Positions 7,412-15,891 of a stretch of DNA of 64,000 bases are shown here, piece after piece (the first letter of the stretch is position 1; each line of letters begins with the position of its first letter). Source of the DNA: JAFGRU01 sp016934985 (GTDB taxonomy: Bacteria; Desulfobacterota; Desulfuromonadia; Desulfuromonadales; JAAYDE01); the NCBI GenBank assembly GCA_963665045.2, contig CAXXJQ010000006.1, forward strand, positions 124,001 through 188,000, in the 5' to 3' direction. Made by a program: the position numbers and the translations under genes. Below the pieces are notes generated by a model. That model did not search any database and had not been told where the DNA came from. It saw nothing but the letters and a program-made list of their open reading frames with translations.

Positions 7412-7873
7412 ATGAGTAGTGAAAAATTCAGTTTCAAGCCTATAGGATTCCTTTACACTCCTTTTACTAACCCTAAAACCACGCCAATCCAACCGTTGTA
7501 TGACAACGACCTGGAAGGCACCCTGGAAGTCAACGAGGAATATGTCGAAGGGCTCAAAGACCTGGAAGGCTTTTCTCACATCTATGTGATTTATCAACCC
7601 CACGCCACTGGCCGTCCAAAGTTGCGCATCAAGCCTTTAATGCAGAATGTCGAGCGTGGCATCTTCGCAACCCGCGCCCATCGACGCCCTAACCCCCTTG
7701 GTCTAGCCGTTCTCAAATTGGAAAAAATCGAGGGCAACATCCTCTATGTCACGGGAGTGGACATGCTCGACGGCACCGCCGTTATCGATATAAAACCTTA
7801 TTGTGACCGCTTTGACAAGGTAGTCAATGCTCGCGGCGGTTGGACCCAGTCCTGTGCGGAAGAAGGTGAATAA
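7412..7873 (+). CDS. trmO: TrmO/TsaA-like tRNA m6t6A37 methyltransferase
   Basis: The protein has 153 residues of the UPF0066/TrmO beta-barrel family, which methylates N6 of t6A at position 37 of ANN-decoding tRNAs using S-adenosylmethionine. Conserved blocks visible are IGFLYTPF, an acidic segment EGLKDLEGFSHIYVIY, the signature GIFATRAHRRPNPLGLAVLKL (about residues 89-108) and DMLDGTAVIDIKPYCDRFD. It ends earlier than the E. coli enzyme, matching the short class without the C-terminal domain. A ribosome site (GGAGAG) precedes ATG 7412. It is followed by a strong terminator. Confidence 0.9.
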   Translation: MSSEKFSFKPIGFLYTPFTNPKTTPIQPLYDNDLEGTLEVNEEYVEGLKDLEGFSHIYVIYQPHATGRPKLRIKPLMQNVERGIFATRAHRRPNPLGLAVLKLEKIEGNILYVTGVDMLDGTAVIDIKPYCDRFDKVVNARGGWTQSCAEEGE

Positions 7874-7888
7874 CAGGAGAAATAAGCG

Positions 7889-7944
7889 GAGATACAAAAA
7901 GAAGGCCCTCCTCTGTTACGAGGAGGGCCTTCTTTTTGTATCTC
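7889..7944. terminator. Bidirectional rho-independent terminator
   Basis: A nearly perfect 25-bp stem with an 8-base loop spans 7889-7944. The core GAAGGCCCTCCT pairs with AGGAGGGCCTTC, and the stem extends through A5/T5 tracts on both sides. It ends trmO on the plus strand and the CBS gene at 7976 on the minus strand. Confidence 0.92.
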
Positions 7945-7975
7945 CAGTGTGGAGAGTTCTCCAACTATCATTCAA

Positions 7976-8395
7976 TTATTTTTTCAGAAAAAGTTCCTTA
8001 TGCATGGCCCTAAGCAAATCCCGCCTGGTAATTTGTCCAACCAGCTTCCCGGAATCAATTACGGGTAAACGCCTGAAACGATTTTTCAGGAAAATGTCTG
8101 CGGCCTCAAGAATTGTCATAGTACTTGGTATGGAGTCCGGCACTTTCTGCATGTAATTTTTCACCATATCCTCAGGTTCCTGGCTGTTGTAGTAAGTCTG
8201 ATTAAGAAGAACCTTCAAACAATCATTTTCAGCAAGCAAGCCTTGAGGCAAACCCTGCTCATCCACAACCAGGGCTGCAATAAGCCGCTTTTTCACCAGG
8301 ATATTCATGGCTTTGTTAATCGAGAGATCCGGACTGAAGGTCATAAAGTTTTTATCCATATAATCCGCAACCAAAGGTTCCTGACTCATATTCAA
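7976..8395 (-). CDS. Two-CBS-domain protein (downstream paralogue)
   Basis: The protein has 139 residues and consists of two CBS domains and little else. CBS1 spans about 8-65 (YMDKNFMTFSPDLSINKAM, then ALVVDEQGLPQGLLAENDCLK). CBS2 spans about 80-137 (YMQKVPDSIPSTMTILEAADIF, then RRLPVIDSGKLVGQITRRDLL). Such stand-alone pairs bind adenine nucleotides or S-adenosylmethionine and often regulate partner enzymes or transporters. It is a tandem paralogue of the gene at 8459 with the same orientation, and the two may form a heterodimer. The regulated partner is not evident. Confidence 0.9.
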   Translation of the reverse strand: MNMSQEPLVADYMDKNFMTFSPDLSINKAMNILVKKRLIAALVVDEQGLPQGLLAENDCLKVLLNQTYYNSQEPEDMVKNYMQKVPDSIPSTMTILEAADIFLKNRFRRLPVIDSGKLVGQITRRDLLRAMHKELFLKK

Positions 8396-8458
8396 CTCCT
8401 GAAGACCCGATTTGTCTGAAAAAATGAATAGCCGTTCGATTTGAAGAACAGCGGCATA

Positions 8459-8887
8459 CTAATCTTTTCTGGTTTCGACCCTGACATAATCCTGGATAGC
8501 CCTGACAATATCACGCCGGGTAATCTGCCCGATTAATTTCCCCTCGTCTACGACCGGCATACGCCGGAATTCATTTTGGAGAAAGATCTGAGCAACCTCA
8601 AAAAGATTCATTTTCTCCGGAACAGTTTTGAATTCAGGGCGCAAGATGTCACAAACCGTTTTATTTTCAAGCTGTGCGGGGTTCTTTTCTTTAAAAGCCT
8701 GGGTGTAGAGTTTGAGACATTCCTTTTCCGAAAGGACGCCGAGGACCTTGTCGTCCTTGTCAACGACACAGGCACCAAAGAGCCTTTTTCTTCCCAGAAT
8801 ATTGACGGCATCCTTGAGGGGGGTATCCGACTCAAACTTCAAGAAAACCTTTTGCATTATTTCTTTTACCGTAGGCTGTTTTTTCAT
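8459..8887 (-). CDS. Two-CBS-domain protein (upstream paralogue)
   Basis: From ATG 8887 the product has 142 residues. I chose this start because GGGAGAG lies at the right distance; a longer frame upstream lacks such a site. CBS1 covers about 5-65 (EIMQKVFLKFESDTPLKDAV; CVVDKDDKVLGVLSEKECLKL). CBS2 covers about 80-140 (FLQNEFRRMPVVDEGKLIG, then QITRRDIVRAI). The last 45 residues closely match the downstream paralogue, so the pair arose by tandem duplication. It is a cytoplasmic nucleotide-sensing module. No associated enzyme is fused or adjacent. Confidence 0.88.
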   Translation of the reverse strand: MKKQPTVKEIMQKVFLKFESDTPLKDAVNILGRKRLFGACVVDKDDKVLGVLSEKECLKLYTQAFKEKNPAQLENKTVCDILRPEFKTVPEKMNLFEVAQIFLQNEFRRMPVVDEGKLIGQITRRDIVRAIQDYVRVETRKD

Positions 8888-9138
8888 ATGACTCTCCCAA
8901 AGATTCGGGTTGTCACTGTCAGGGCCCCGCGCCCGATAAAAAGACTTACTAAGCTGACTATTTCCCTGGGGTGAAAGAAGCGGCAAGTTTGATTAAATTT
9001 TACTCCATCTTGGCGGCAATTCAATTCCCCGCCCTATATTGCCTTAAAAGCATGGAAAAAACCGATAAAAACGCAACCAAAGAGAAGCCTGACTACTCGA
9101 CGTCAGTCTTCAACAAGCAATAGATCCCTCAATGGGAT

Positions 9139-9260
9139 TTGGCTGTCCACGGTAAGGGCATCTGCCGCGCGGATGGCGGCAGCTAAGTCTCATGATGGGT
9201 TCACGCGGCCCCTGGAATGGGAGATTCTAGGCGTTGTGCCAGCAAGCTCAATAATTACAA
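9139..9260 (+). repeat. Structured intergenic repeat, copy A
   Basis: This copy has the core blocks of the family: GGGCATCTGCCG, the hairpin CTGCCGC/GCGGCAG, GGTTCACGCGGCCC, TGGAATGGG and the end block AATAATTAC (9250-9258). The left outer arm is degenerate compared with copies C and D. The stop codon of the damaged apbE (9255-9257) lies within the end block, so the repeat abuts or has replaced the end of that gene. Confidence 0.75.
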
Positions 9261-10066
9261 ACTGTTGAATTCGGCTGTGTTTTTTTCCACCAATCCCGCT
9301 GCGGTCCTGATAATCATCAAGACCGGCAGTTGCTCTGCTTTGGCCCACTGCAGGCCTTTTCCCGGTCCCATTGCGCTGATGGCGGTTGCATAAGCATCGG
9401 CCAGGGCACACTCCCTGTGGATTACCGAAACGGAGGCCAAGGCATGGGTCACGGGTTTCCCGGTTTTGGGATCGATAGTGTGGGAGTACCTCTTCCCGTC
9501 CACCTCAAAATAATTATGATAGTCACCGGAGGTTGCCATGGCACGTCCGGAGTCCCCTGACAAAGCAACAATTTTCTGCACCCCTAAAGCGCGATCGGGT
9601 GACACTATGCCGACCCGCCATGGCTTTTCCAGATGATTCCTGCCACCGGCCCGGACCTCACCGCCGATGTCCACCAGATAGTCGAGGATAGCGTGCGCCT
9701 CAAGGTAGGCACTAACCGCGTCGACGCCAAAACCCTTGGCAATGGCCGCCAGGTTGTCCGACACAGGAAACCACTCACTCCCCTGATAACGATTGAAACG
9801 GGAAAGCTCCGATGTCTCGACATGGACCGACATCTGGGAGTTGATTTCCGCCAGCCTTTGTTCGATCCCCCGGGCGATTTTTCGATACCCTTCCGGACTC
9901 AACCCTGAAGACGCGGTGACGATTTTGACGGAAAAAAACGTCCCCATGGTCGTACCGGCAATTTCATGGACCGGGTTGCCGTCGCCGGGCTTGGAGCAAC
10001 CGGCCAGGCAAAAAACCAAAAGGCCGCCAACGGCAAGACGCCAGGCAGTCGACGGGCGGAAAGCAT
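9255..10066 (-). pseudogene. apbE: Damaged apbE (FAD:protein FMN transferase)
   Basis: ApbE transfers FMN to Thr residues of NqrB and NqrC in the periplasm. Family motifs are present: GTTMGTFFSVK, SELSRFNRYQ, AIAKGFGVD, DIGGEVRAGG and RYSHTIDPKTGKP. Two lesions are visible. First, the segment between FPVSDNL and AIAKGFGVD (near 9748) lacks about 70 residues that normally include the DVTVGPLVNLWGFG flavin-binding motif. Second, the long frame has no proper start. An ATG at 10064-10066 begins a good lipoprotein signal peptide in another frame, and one extra T in the run at 10010-10015 would join it to the lipobox LAGC. An IS element ends about 11 bases upstream. The gene is almost certainly inactive. 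Confidence 0.85.
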
Positions 10067-10077
10067 ATTCAAGCTTT

Positions 10078-11997
10078 TCTTCTACAGTTGTTGTTCGGAG
10101 CGCCTTCGTAAACTACTGTAATTACAAAAAAGCTCTTTGAGAAATGGGGAAATTTTTCAAATCCTGGTGCCAATATCCACAGGTTAATTGCTTGTTTATA
10201 GATTTTTTTGCCATTATCATGGTGCCCTAATGGAGGTGCGCCATGTTTGCCCGTGTTAAGAAATCAGGCCGCTATCAGTATCTCCAGCTTGTCGAGAACC
10301 GTTGGGAGGATGGGCGGTCTCGCCAACGGGTCATAACCACCCTCGGCCGTTTGGACCAGATGACCGAAAAAGGAGAGATCGAATCCCTGATTCGCTCCTT
10401 AAGCCGGTTTTCCGAAAAAGCTTTTTTGATTCTTTCGGATCGAAGTCAGTTTTCGGCTTCAGCACAGAAGATCGGTCCAGCCCTGATTTTCGAGCGGCTC
10501 TGGAAAGAGTTGAATATCGGCACCATAATTTCCGGCCTGGTTGCTGAACGAAAGTTCGGTTTTTCCATTGAACGTGCCCTGTTTCTCACCGTACTGCATC
10601 GACTTTTTGTTTCCGGTTCCGACCGGGGGTGTGATCGGTGGCGGCGCGATTACCGGATAGAGGGGACGGATGAAATCGACCTGCATCACCTCTACCGGGC
10701 CATGGCCTTCCTCGGTGAAGAACTCGCGGATCAGAAGGACCGGACACCGTTTTTCCCCCGCAGCATGAAAGATCTCATCGAAGAGGAGATGTTCGACTTT
10801 CGGCGGGATCTTTTCACCAGTCTGGACCTGGTCTTTCTCGACACCACTTCGATTTACTTCGAAGGTCAGGGTGGCGAGGAGATCGGCCGCAGAGGGCACT
10901 CCAAGGACCACCGTCCCGATCTCAACCAGATGGTGGTGGGAGCATTGCTCGATAACCAGGGAAAACCGCTGGCCTGCGAAATGTGGCCGGGTAATACAGC
11001 GGATGTCCGCAGCGTGATTCCTGTGGTCTCCCGGCTTAAAAGTCGTTTCGGGGCTGGTCGTTTTTGTATCGTCGCCGACCGGGGCATGATCAGCCAGAGC
11101 ACCATTGAGGAACTGAATAAACGTCAGCTTTCCTACATTCTTGGGGTGCGGATGCGCCGGGTGAAGGTGGTCAAGGAAGAGGTCCTGGCCGATACCGGCG
11201 AATACCAGGAGGTCTACCCGGAAAAGTCCGACAGCAAAGAGCCTTCGCCTCTCAAGGTCAAAGAAGTAATTGTGGACGGGGTTCGCTACATCGTTTGCCG
11301 AAACGAACGTCAGGCCCGCAAGGATGCCGCTGATCGGGAGGCTATCGTGGCGTCTCTTGAGGAGAAACTCAAAACATCTCCCAAATCGTTGATCGGCAAC
11401 AAGGGCTATCGCCCTTTCCTTAAGATCGACAAGGAGAGTGTCACCATAGACAAAAACAAGATTGAAGCAGACGCTCGCTTTGACGGCATTTGGGTGTTGA
11501 CCACCAACACGGACCTTTCTGCGCAAGAGGTGGCGCTCAAATACAAGGAGCTTTGGATGGTGGAGCACACGTTCCGGGACATGAAGTCGGTGTTGGATAC
11601 CCGCCCCATTTTTCATAAACGGGATGAAACCATCCGGGGCCATGTGTTCTGCAGTTTTCTGGCCCTGGCCCTTAAAAAGGAGTTGGATGATCGGCTTGCG
11701 GCTCAGGGGTTAAAATTCGAATGGGCCGACATCAAACAGGACTTGAAGGCCCTTCTGGAAGTCACATTGGAGGAAAACGGCTCCCGCTGGGCCATCCGGA
11801 CCGAATGCCAGGGCGTATGCGGCAAGGTGTTCAAGGCGGTTGGTGTGGCCGTGCCGCCAACGATACGATTAGTCGGAAAGGCGTCGTAACACGGGTTGTC
11901 AAAGAACGGTTTCTAGATGAATTCCTGGTGCCAAGACCTAAATTGCGTCTTGTATACACCTAATTTAAAACACTTTTTAAAAATCGACTGTAGAAGA
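10078..11997 (+). mobile_element. IS1634-type insertion sequence
   Basis: An 11-bp inverted repeat, TCTTCTACAGT at 10078-10088 and its complement at 11987-11997, encloses one transposase gene, giving about 1.92 kb. This fits the family size. I see no target duplication, so the exact ends may differ by a few bases. The element separates apbE from the nqr operon and removes the native upstream region of apbE. Confidence 0.7.
10243..11889 (+). CDS. IS1634-family transposase (DDE)
   Basis: The protein has 548 residues and is intact. It shows the family layout: an N-terminal region starting MFARVKKSGRYQYLQLVENR, then the DDE domain. The catalytic positions are Asp in LVFLDTTSIYFEGQ, Asp in FCIVADRGMIS and Glu in YKELWMVEHTFRDMKS, with the typical GVLTTN-like block (GIWVLTTNTDLS). 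The C-terminal region RGHVFCSFLALALKKEL is normal. An ATG with GGAGG (10231-10235) at good distance supports the start. Codon use does not stand out by eye. The element may be active. Confidence 0.92.
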   Translation: MFARVKKSGRYQYLQLVENRWEDGRSRQRVITTLGRLDQMTEKGEIESLIRSLSRFSEKAFLILSDRSQFSASAQKIGPALIFERLWKELNIGTIISGLVAERKFGFSIERALFLTVLHRLFVSGSDRGCDRWRRDYRIEGTDEIDLHHLYRAMAFLGEELADQKDRTPFFPRSMKDLIEEEMFDFRRDLFTSLDLVFLDTTSIYFEGQGGEEIGRRGHSKDHRPDLNQMVVGALLDNQGKPLACEMWPGNTADVRSVIPVVSRLKSRFGAGRFCIVADRGMISQSTIEELNKRQLSYILGVRMRRVKVVKEEVLADTGEYQEVYPEKSDSKEPSPLKVKEVIVDGVRYIVCRNERQARKDAADREAIVASLEEKLKTSPKSLIGNKGYRPFLKIDKESVTIDKNKIEADARFDGIWVLTTNTDLSAQEVALKYKELWMVEHTFRDMKSVLDTRPIFHKRDETIRGHVFCSFLALALKKELDDRLAAQGLKFEWADIKQDLKALLEVTLEENGSRWAIRTECQGVCGKVFKAVGVAVPPTIRLVGKAS

Positions 11998-12089
11998 TGA
12001 GTCAAGCAAAAATTAAAAAACGAATTTTTTTCACGATGTTAATCAAAGGGGGAAAAAGCCGGAGAGCCTTTCGAACAGGAGTAATACTC

Positions 12090-12128
12090 AAAAAGGAGCC
12101 AGTTTGAAAAATAATCACCACTGGCTCC
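12090..12128 (-). terminator. Terminator of the nqr operon
   Basis: The inverted repeat GGAGCCAGT (12095-12103) / ACTGGCTCC (12120-12128) is followed on the minus strand by TTTTT (12090-12094). It lies after the small gene at 12194-12409 and before the IS element. Transcription of the nqr genes therefore ends here and does not reach apbE. Confidence 0.85.
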
Positions 12129-12193
12129 CGGAAAGATGGAAGGAGGAATCTACCCAACCAAAGGAGGAAACGACCGTCTGCTATCCCTCTATT

Positions 12194-12409
12194 TCACTCG
12201 TCACACTTGCAATCGGAAGCGTTGCAGGGGCCATCGTCATGGTTTGAATGGCTATGGCCTGTTTCACCACGGTGCTTATCCGTCAGGCAGGCGCCCTTTC
12301 CGCAAGCACAGGTATTTTCCCTTTTTTTGTAGCGTACCCAGTGCAGCACACCCCAAAAACAGGCCAGCACCAGAATGAAAAACAGCAATGAAATCAAAAA
12401 CTGTGACAA
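12194..12409 (-). CDS. Small Cys-rich membrane protein downstream of nqrF
   Basis: The protein has 71 residues, starting at TTG 12409 with a strong ribosome site (GGGAGAG) about 5 bases before it. Residues 3-25 form one membrane helix (FLISLLFFILVLACFWGVL). The remainder is soluble and Cys/His-rich: CACGKGAC, then HRGETGHSHSNH, then PCNASDCKC. In Vibrio-type operons a small one-helix four-Cys protein, NqrM, follows nqrF and apbE and is needed to place iron in NQR. The size, topology and location match, but the Cys spacing differs from the NqrM pattern I know. I therefore call it only a possible functional counterpart. Confidence 0.6.
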   Translation of the reverse strand: MSQFLISLLFFILVLACFWGVLHWVRYKKRENTCACGKGACLTDKHRGETGHSHSNHDDGPCNASDCKCDE

Positions 12410-12439
12410 GTTCTCTCCCGAAAAAGTTTTTCAATAAGA

Positions 12440-12510
12440 TGGACTCGTATCACCCTGATGGCGGCAGCCAGGCTCACGCCCTTGAAATGTGCGGTGCAGG
12501 ACCCCGCGTC
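12440..12510 (+). repeat. Structured intergenic repeat, degenerate copy G
   Basis: This is a short relic between nqrF and the small downstream gene: GGACTCGT, GATGGCGGCAGC, then GGCTCACGCCCTTG and a right arm with GGTGCAGGACC. Order and spacing follow copies B-D, but the outer stem and part of the hairpin are lost. The assignment rests on these blocks alone. Confidence 0.45.
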
Positions 12511-12547
12511 CGGGAATTTAAACCGTTACCTTCAGGACAGATGAACG

Positions 12548-13783
12548 CTAACCGCCGAAATCATCAAACATGACATTTTCAGGTTCAACACCCAGGTTCT
12601 CAAGCATCGTCTGAACCGAGCTGTTCATAATCGGCGGTCCGCACAGGTAGTATTCGCAATCTTCGGGTGCGGGATGATTGACGAGGTACTCGTCATGCAG
12701 CACCTGATGGATAAACCCGGTCAAGCCGTTCCAGTTGTCCTCTGGAAGAGGTTCCGAAAGGGCCAGATGCCAGGTGAAGTTTTCATTCTCCGCCGCCAGC
12801 TGATCAAATTCTTCGTTGTAGAAGGATTCGCGCAGGCTACGGGCTCCGTACCAGAAACTGATCTTCCGTTTACTGTGGATACGCTTGAGCTGATCAAAAA
12901 TATGGGAACGCATGGGCGCCATGCCCGCACCACCACCGATAAAGACCATTTCGTTGTCGGTTTCCCGGGCAAAAAATTCACCATAGGGGCCGGAGATGGT
13001 GACCTCATCGCCCGGCTTCAGATTAAAGATGAAGGAAGACATCTTGCCGGGAGGAACGCTGGCGTCGCTCGGCGGAGGAGAAGCCACGCGGACATTGAGC
13101 ATGATGGTTCCTTTCTCCTCGGGATAGCTGGCCATGGAGTAGGCGCGCATGGTCTCCTCGTCAACTTTGGAGACAAAGCGCCACATGTTGTATTTATCCC
13201 AGTCGCCCCGGTAATCCTCGTCTATAATAAAATCCTTATAATGCACGGTATGAGGCGGGGCCTCGATCTGGATATAGCCACCCGCCCTGAAGTTGACATC
13301 CTCGCCCTCGGGAAGTTCGAGCACCAGTTCCTTGATAAACGTGGCCACGTTTTTGTTGGAGCGGACCTTACACTGCCATTTTTTGATTTCAAAGACTTCC
13401 GCCGGGATCTCCAGTTTCAGGTCGCCTTTTACCGGGACCTGGCAGGAGAGCCGGTAGCCTTCTTTCTGCATGCCGCGATTGATGACCGACTTTTCCGTCG
13501 CCAGGATCGCGCCGCCGCCTTCCAGGACCTTGACTTTGCACTCTCCGCAAGTCCCTCCGCCGCCGCAGGCCGACGGCAGATAAATACCCTGTCCGGCAAG
13601 GGCGCTCAGCAACTTTTCCCCGGTGGGAATGAGAAGCTGCTTGTCCGGATCGTCATTGATATTGATCTTGGCATCGCCATGCACCACCAGGTAGGACTTG
13701 GCGATCAGAATAACCATGACCAGCGCCAAGACAATGAGGGTAAACATCACCGACCCAAATAGTACTAAACTGATTCCATCCAT
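12548..13783 (-). CDS. nqrF: Na+-NQR subunit F (NADH dehydrogenase flavoprotein)
   Basis: The protein has 411 residues, the usual length. It accepts electrons from NADH on the cytoplasmic side and passes them through FAD and a 2Fe-2S centre into the Na+-pumping complex. One N-terminal membrane helix is at about residues 6-30. The plant-type ferredoxin domain has Cys73, Cys79, Cys82 and Cys114 (CGGGGTCGEC, LSCQVP). A FAD-binding block (RAYSMASYPEE) and NADH-binding region (VFIGGGAGMAPMRSH; YLCGPPIMNSSV) follow. It is the last of the six nqr genes, 81 bases after nqrE, and ends DDFGG as in other NqrF. Confidence 0.96.
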   Translation of the reverse strand: MDGISLVLFGSVMFTLIVLALVMVILIAKSYLVVHGDAKININDDPDKQLLIPTGEKLLSALAGQGIYLPSACGGGGTCGECKVKVLEGGGAILATEKSVINRGMQKEGYRLSCQVPVKGDLKLEIPAEVFEIKKWQCKVRSNKNVATFIKELVLELPEGEDVNFRAGGYIQIEAPPHTVHYKDFIIDEDYRGDWDKYNMWRFVSKVDEETMRAYSMASYPEEKGTIMLNVRVASPPPSDASVPPGKMSSFIFNLKPGDEVTISGPYGEFFARETDNEMVFIGGGAGMAPMRSHIFDQLKRIHSKRKISFWYGARSLRESFYNEEFDQLAAENENFTWHLALSEPLPEDNWNGLTGFIHQVLHDEYLVNHPAPEDCEYYLCGPPIMNSSVQTMLENLGVEPENVMFDDFGG

Positions 13784-13864
13784 TTAAAATCCCGTATAAA
13801 AGATGATTTCAATCAACACAACAACCGAGGCAATACTCCTTGCCTCTAAACAACGCCACGCCTT

Positions 13865-14476
13865 TTAAAGCTGGATACCGGAAAATGCCATGAAGGCAAT
13901 GGCCATCAATCCGGCAGTGATAAAGGTGATGCCCAGGCCCCTCAAACCTGCAGGGACATTACTGTATTTCATCTTTTCCCTGATGCCGGCCAAACCGATT
14001 ATGGCGAGGGCGAAACCGGCACCGGAACCCAAACCAAAGACGGCGCTTTCGGCAAAGGTGTAGTTGCGCTCCACCATGAAAAGCGAACCGCCGAGGATGG
14101 CGCAGTTGACTGTAATCAGGGGGAGAAAAATCCCCAGGGAGTTGTACAGGGCCGGCACATACTTATCCAGAGTCATCTCCAGAATCTGGACCATGGCGGC
14201 AATTACACCGATATAAGTGATAAGCCCGAGAAAGGTCAGGTTGACGTCCGGCAGCCCGGCCCAGGCCAGAGCCCCCTCACGCAGAACATGATTGTAAATA
14301 AGGTTGTTCACCGGAACGGTAATGGCCTGAACGACGACAACGGCGATGCCCAACCCGGTTGCGGTCTCAACCCTTTTGGAGACGGCCAGAAAGGTACACA
14401 TACCCAGGAAGAAGGCCAGGGCCATATTTTCGATAAAGATGGATTTGATAAACAGACTGAGGTAGTGTTCAAACAT
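13865..14476 (-). CDS. nqrE: Na+-NQR subunit E
   Basis: The protein has 203 residues. It is an integral membrane subunit with six predicted helices and is homologous to NqrD and to RnfA. NqrD and NqrE together hold an iron centre between half-helices, and the conserved Cys residues are visible in GMCTFLAVSKR and ITVNCAILGGSLF. It lies 3 bases after nqrD and begins MFEHYLSLFIKSIFIENMALAF, as in other NqrE proteins. It takes part in the electron and Na+ path between NqrF and NqrB. Confidence 0.95.
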   Translation of the reverse strand: MFEHYLSLFIKSIFIENMALAFFLGMCTFLAVSKRVETATGLGIAVVVVQAITVPVNNLIYNHVLREGALAWAGLPDVNLTFLGLITYIGVIAAMVQILEMTLDKYVPALYNSLGIFLPLITVNCAILGGSLFMVERNYTFAESAVFGLGSGAGFALAIIGLAGIREKMKYSNVPAGLRGLGITFITAGLMAIAFMAFSGIQL

Positions 14477-14479
14477 TTT

Positions 14480-15100
14480 CTACTCCTCTTCCACCTGTTC
14501 GGGTTTCCAGGTTCGAATGGCCCAGATCAGAAGCCCGATGAGGATAAACGCGCTGGGCGCCAGCAGGAAAAGCCCGTTCGGTACATACCAGCCACCTTCC
14601 GTGGCGGGGCTCAATACGGTAAAACCCAGGACCTTGCCGGAACCGATCAGCTCACGGGTAAAACCGACGACAAGCAGAACGAAACTGTATCCCAGGCCGT
14701 TGCCGATACCGTCCATAAAGCTCTTGACAGGCGGTTCCTTCAAGGCAAAGGCTTCGGCCCTCCCCATGAGAATACAGTTGGTGATGATGAGACCGACATA
14801 AACCGACAGCTGTTTGCTGACATCATAAGCGAAAGCTTTTATCACCTGGTCTGCGATGATGACCAGCGAGGCAATAATAGTCATTTCAATCAGGATGCGG
14901 ATGCTGCTCGGGATATGCTCCCGTATCAGGCTGATGGAAAAACTTGAAAACGCCAGTACGAAGGTTACCGCCAGGGACATGACGATGGAGGTTTCCAACT
15001 TGGACGTTACCGCAAGCGCTGAGCAGATACCCAAAATCTGTGCGGTTATCGGGTTGTTGTTGAAAATAGGGTCCAGTAAAAGTTTTTTGAACTTATTCAC
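14480..15100 (-). CDS. nqrD: Na+-NQR subunit D
   Basis: The protein has 206 residues, polytopic, with about six helices. It is the partner of NqrE and carries the matching Cys segments (ILGICSALAVTSKLETS and GLIITNCILMGRAEAFA). The start overlaps the nqrC stop by four bases, indicating translational coupling. The acidic C-terminus (WKPEQVEEE) is normal for the subunit. Together with NqrE it carries the membrane iron centre of the complex. Confidence 0.95.
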   Translation of the reverse strand: MNKFKKLLLDPIFNNNPITAQILGICSALAVTSKLETSIVMSLAVTFVLAFSSFSISLIREHIPSSIRILIEMTIIASLVIIADQVIKAFAYDVSKQLSVYVGLIITNCILMGRAEAFALKEPPVKSFMDGIGNGLGYSFVLLVVGFTRELIGSGKVLGFTVLSPATEGGWYVPNGLFLLAPSAFILIGLLIWAIRTWKPEQVEEE

Positions 15101-15891
15101 TTAATCCCCCTTTCCCGCAAATTTGCCAAGTAGGGACCGTAACCATTTTTCCCCAGCCAGTAGCGAACCAGATTGTCCACCCCGCGCGTGGTCAGGGTCG
15201 CACCGGAAAGGCCGTCAATCTGGGACTCGGCTTTTGGGCCACTCTGGTCTACCGTGCCCTTAATAACTTCGATAACCACATTCCCTTTTTCATCAAAGGC
15301 TTTTTTCCCCACCCATGACCGCTTCCAACGGGGGTTGTCCACCTCGCCGCCCAGCCCCGGGGTTTCACCATGCTCATAGAAAGTGAATCCGGTTACCGTT
15401 TGGAGATCTTCTCCGAGAGCGATGAAGCCGTACATGGTGGACCAGATGCCTTTGCCGTAGACGGGCAAGATGATTTTTTTGACCTTGCCGTCTTTCACCA
15501 CCTTGTAAATGACCATAAATCTGGGTTGGCGCTTTATGCCGGTTTTATCCTCATCGGCAGGTATCGCCTTCCCATACTGTGGGTCATCGGCCATCTTCTT
15601 GATGTCGAATTTTTGGGGGTCCAGCTTTTCGTTGTAATCCTTCTCCGGCACGACACTGCCGTTTTCCAGATTGATAATCTGGGTGTCTATATTCTCTTTG
15701 TAGATTTGTTCAATGTCGACATTTTTAGAAAACATATCCCCTGCCAGGAGAATGTTCTTCAGTCTGTCGAGCTTTTTATTCTGCGCCTGGATGCCGCTAA
15801 GAGACACGGCTGCGGCCGACACAAGAACCGAGCAGACCAGACATACCCCGAAGGCTACGGCAACTGTCTTCTTTTTAGTCTCTTTAGACAT
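15097..15891 (-). CDS. nqrC: Na+-NQR subunit C (FMN-carrying)
   Basis: The protein has 264 residues. One N-terminal membrane helix (residues 8-32) is followed by a periplasmic FMN-binding domain. The flavinylation motif SGAT is at 229-232 (DGLSGATLTT), so Thr232 should carry covalent FMN. The conserved GEDLQTVTGFTFYEHGETPG segment is present. Flavinylation needs an ApbE enzyme, and the one in this window (9255-10066) is damaged. If the complex works, another apbE must exist elsewhere in the genome. It overlaps nqrB by eight bases. Confidence 0.96.
   Translation of the reverse strand: MSKETKKKTVAVAFGVCLVCSVLVSAAAVSLSGIQAQNKKLDRLKNILLAGDMFSKNVDIEQIYKENIDTQIINLENGSVVPEKDYNEKLDPQKFDIKKMADDPQYGKAIPADEDKTGIKRQPRFMVIYKVVKDGKVKKIILPVYGKGIWSTMYGFIALGEDLQTVTGFTFYEHGETPGLGGEVDNPRWKRSWVGKKAFDEKGNVVIEVIKGTVDQSGPKAESQIDGLSGATLTTRGVDNLVRYWLGKNGYGPYLANLRERGIK

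Noticed and set aside
9053..9124. 23-codon ORF beginning MEKTDKNATKEK
   Set aside because: No ribosome site and no family; it lies next to a repeat copy and is too short to support.
10459..11643. 394-codon minus-strand ORF inside the IS1634-type transposase
   Set aside because: The transposase on the plus strand has full DDE motifs. The antisense frame has none.
10162..11934. 12-bp direct repeat TCCTGGTGCCAA on both sides of the IS1634-type transposase, as a target duplication
   Set aside because: It lies inside the longer inverted repeat at 10078/11987, so it is internal to the element rather than flanking it.
12674..13762. 362-codon plus-strand ORF antisense to nqrF
   Set aside because: nqrF is certain from its ferredoxin Cys and FAD/NADH motifs.
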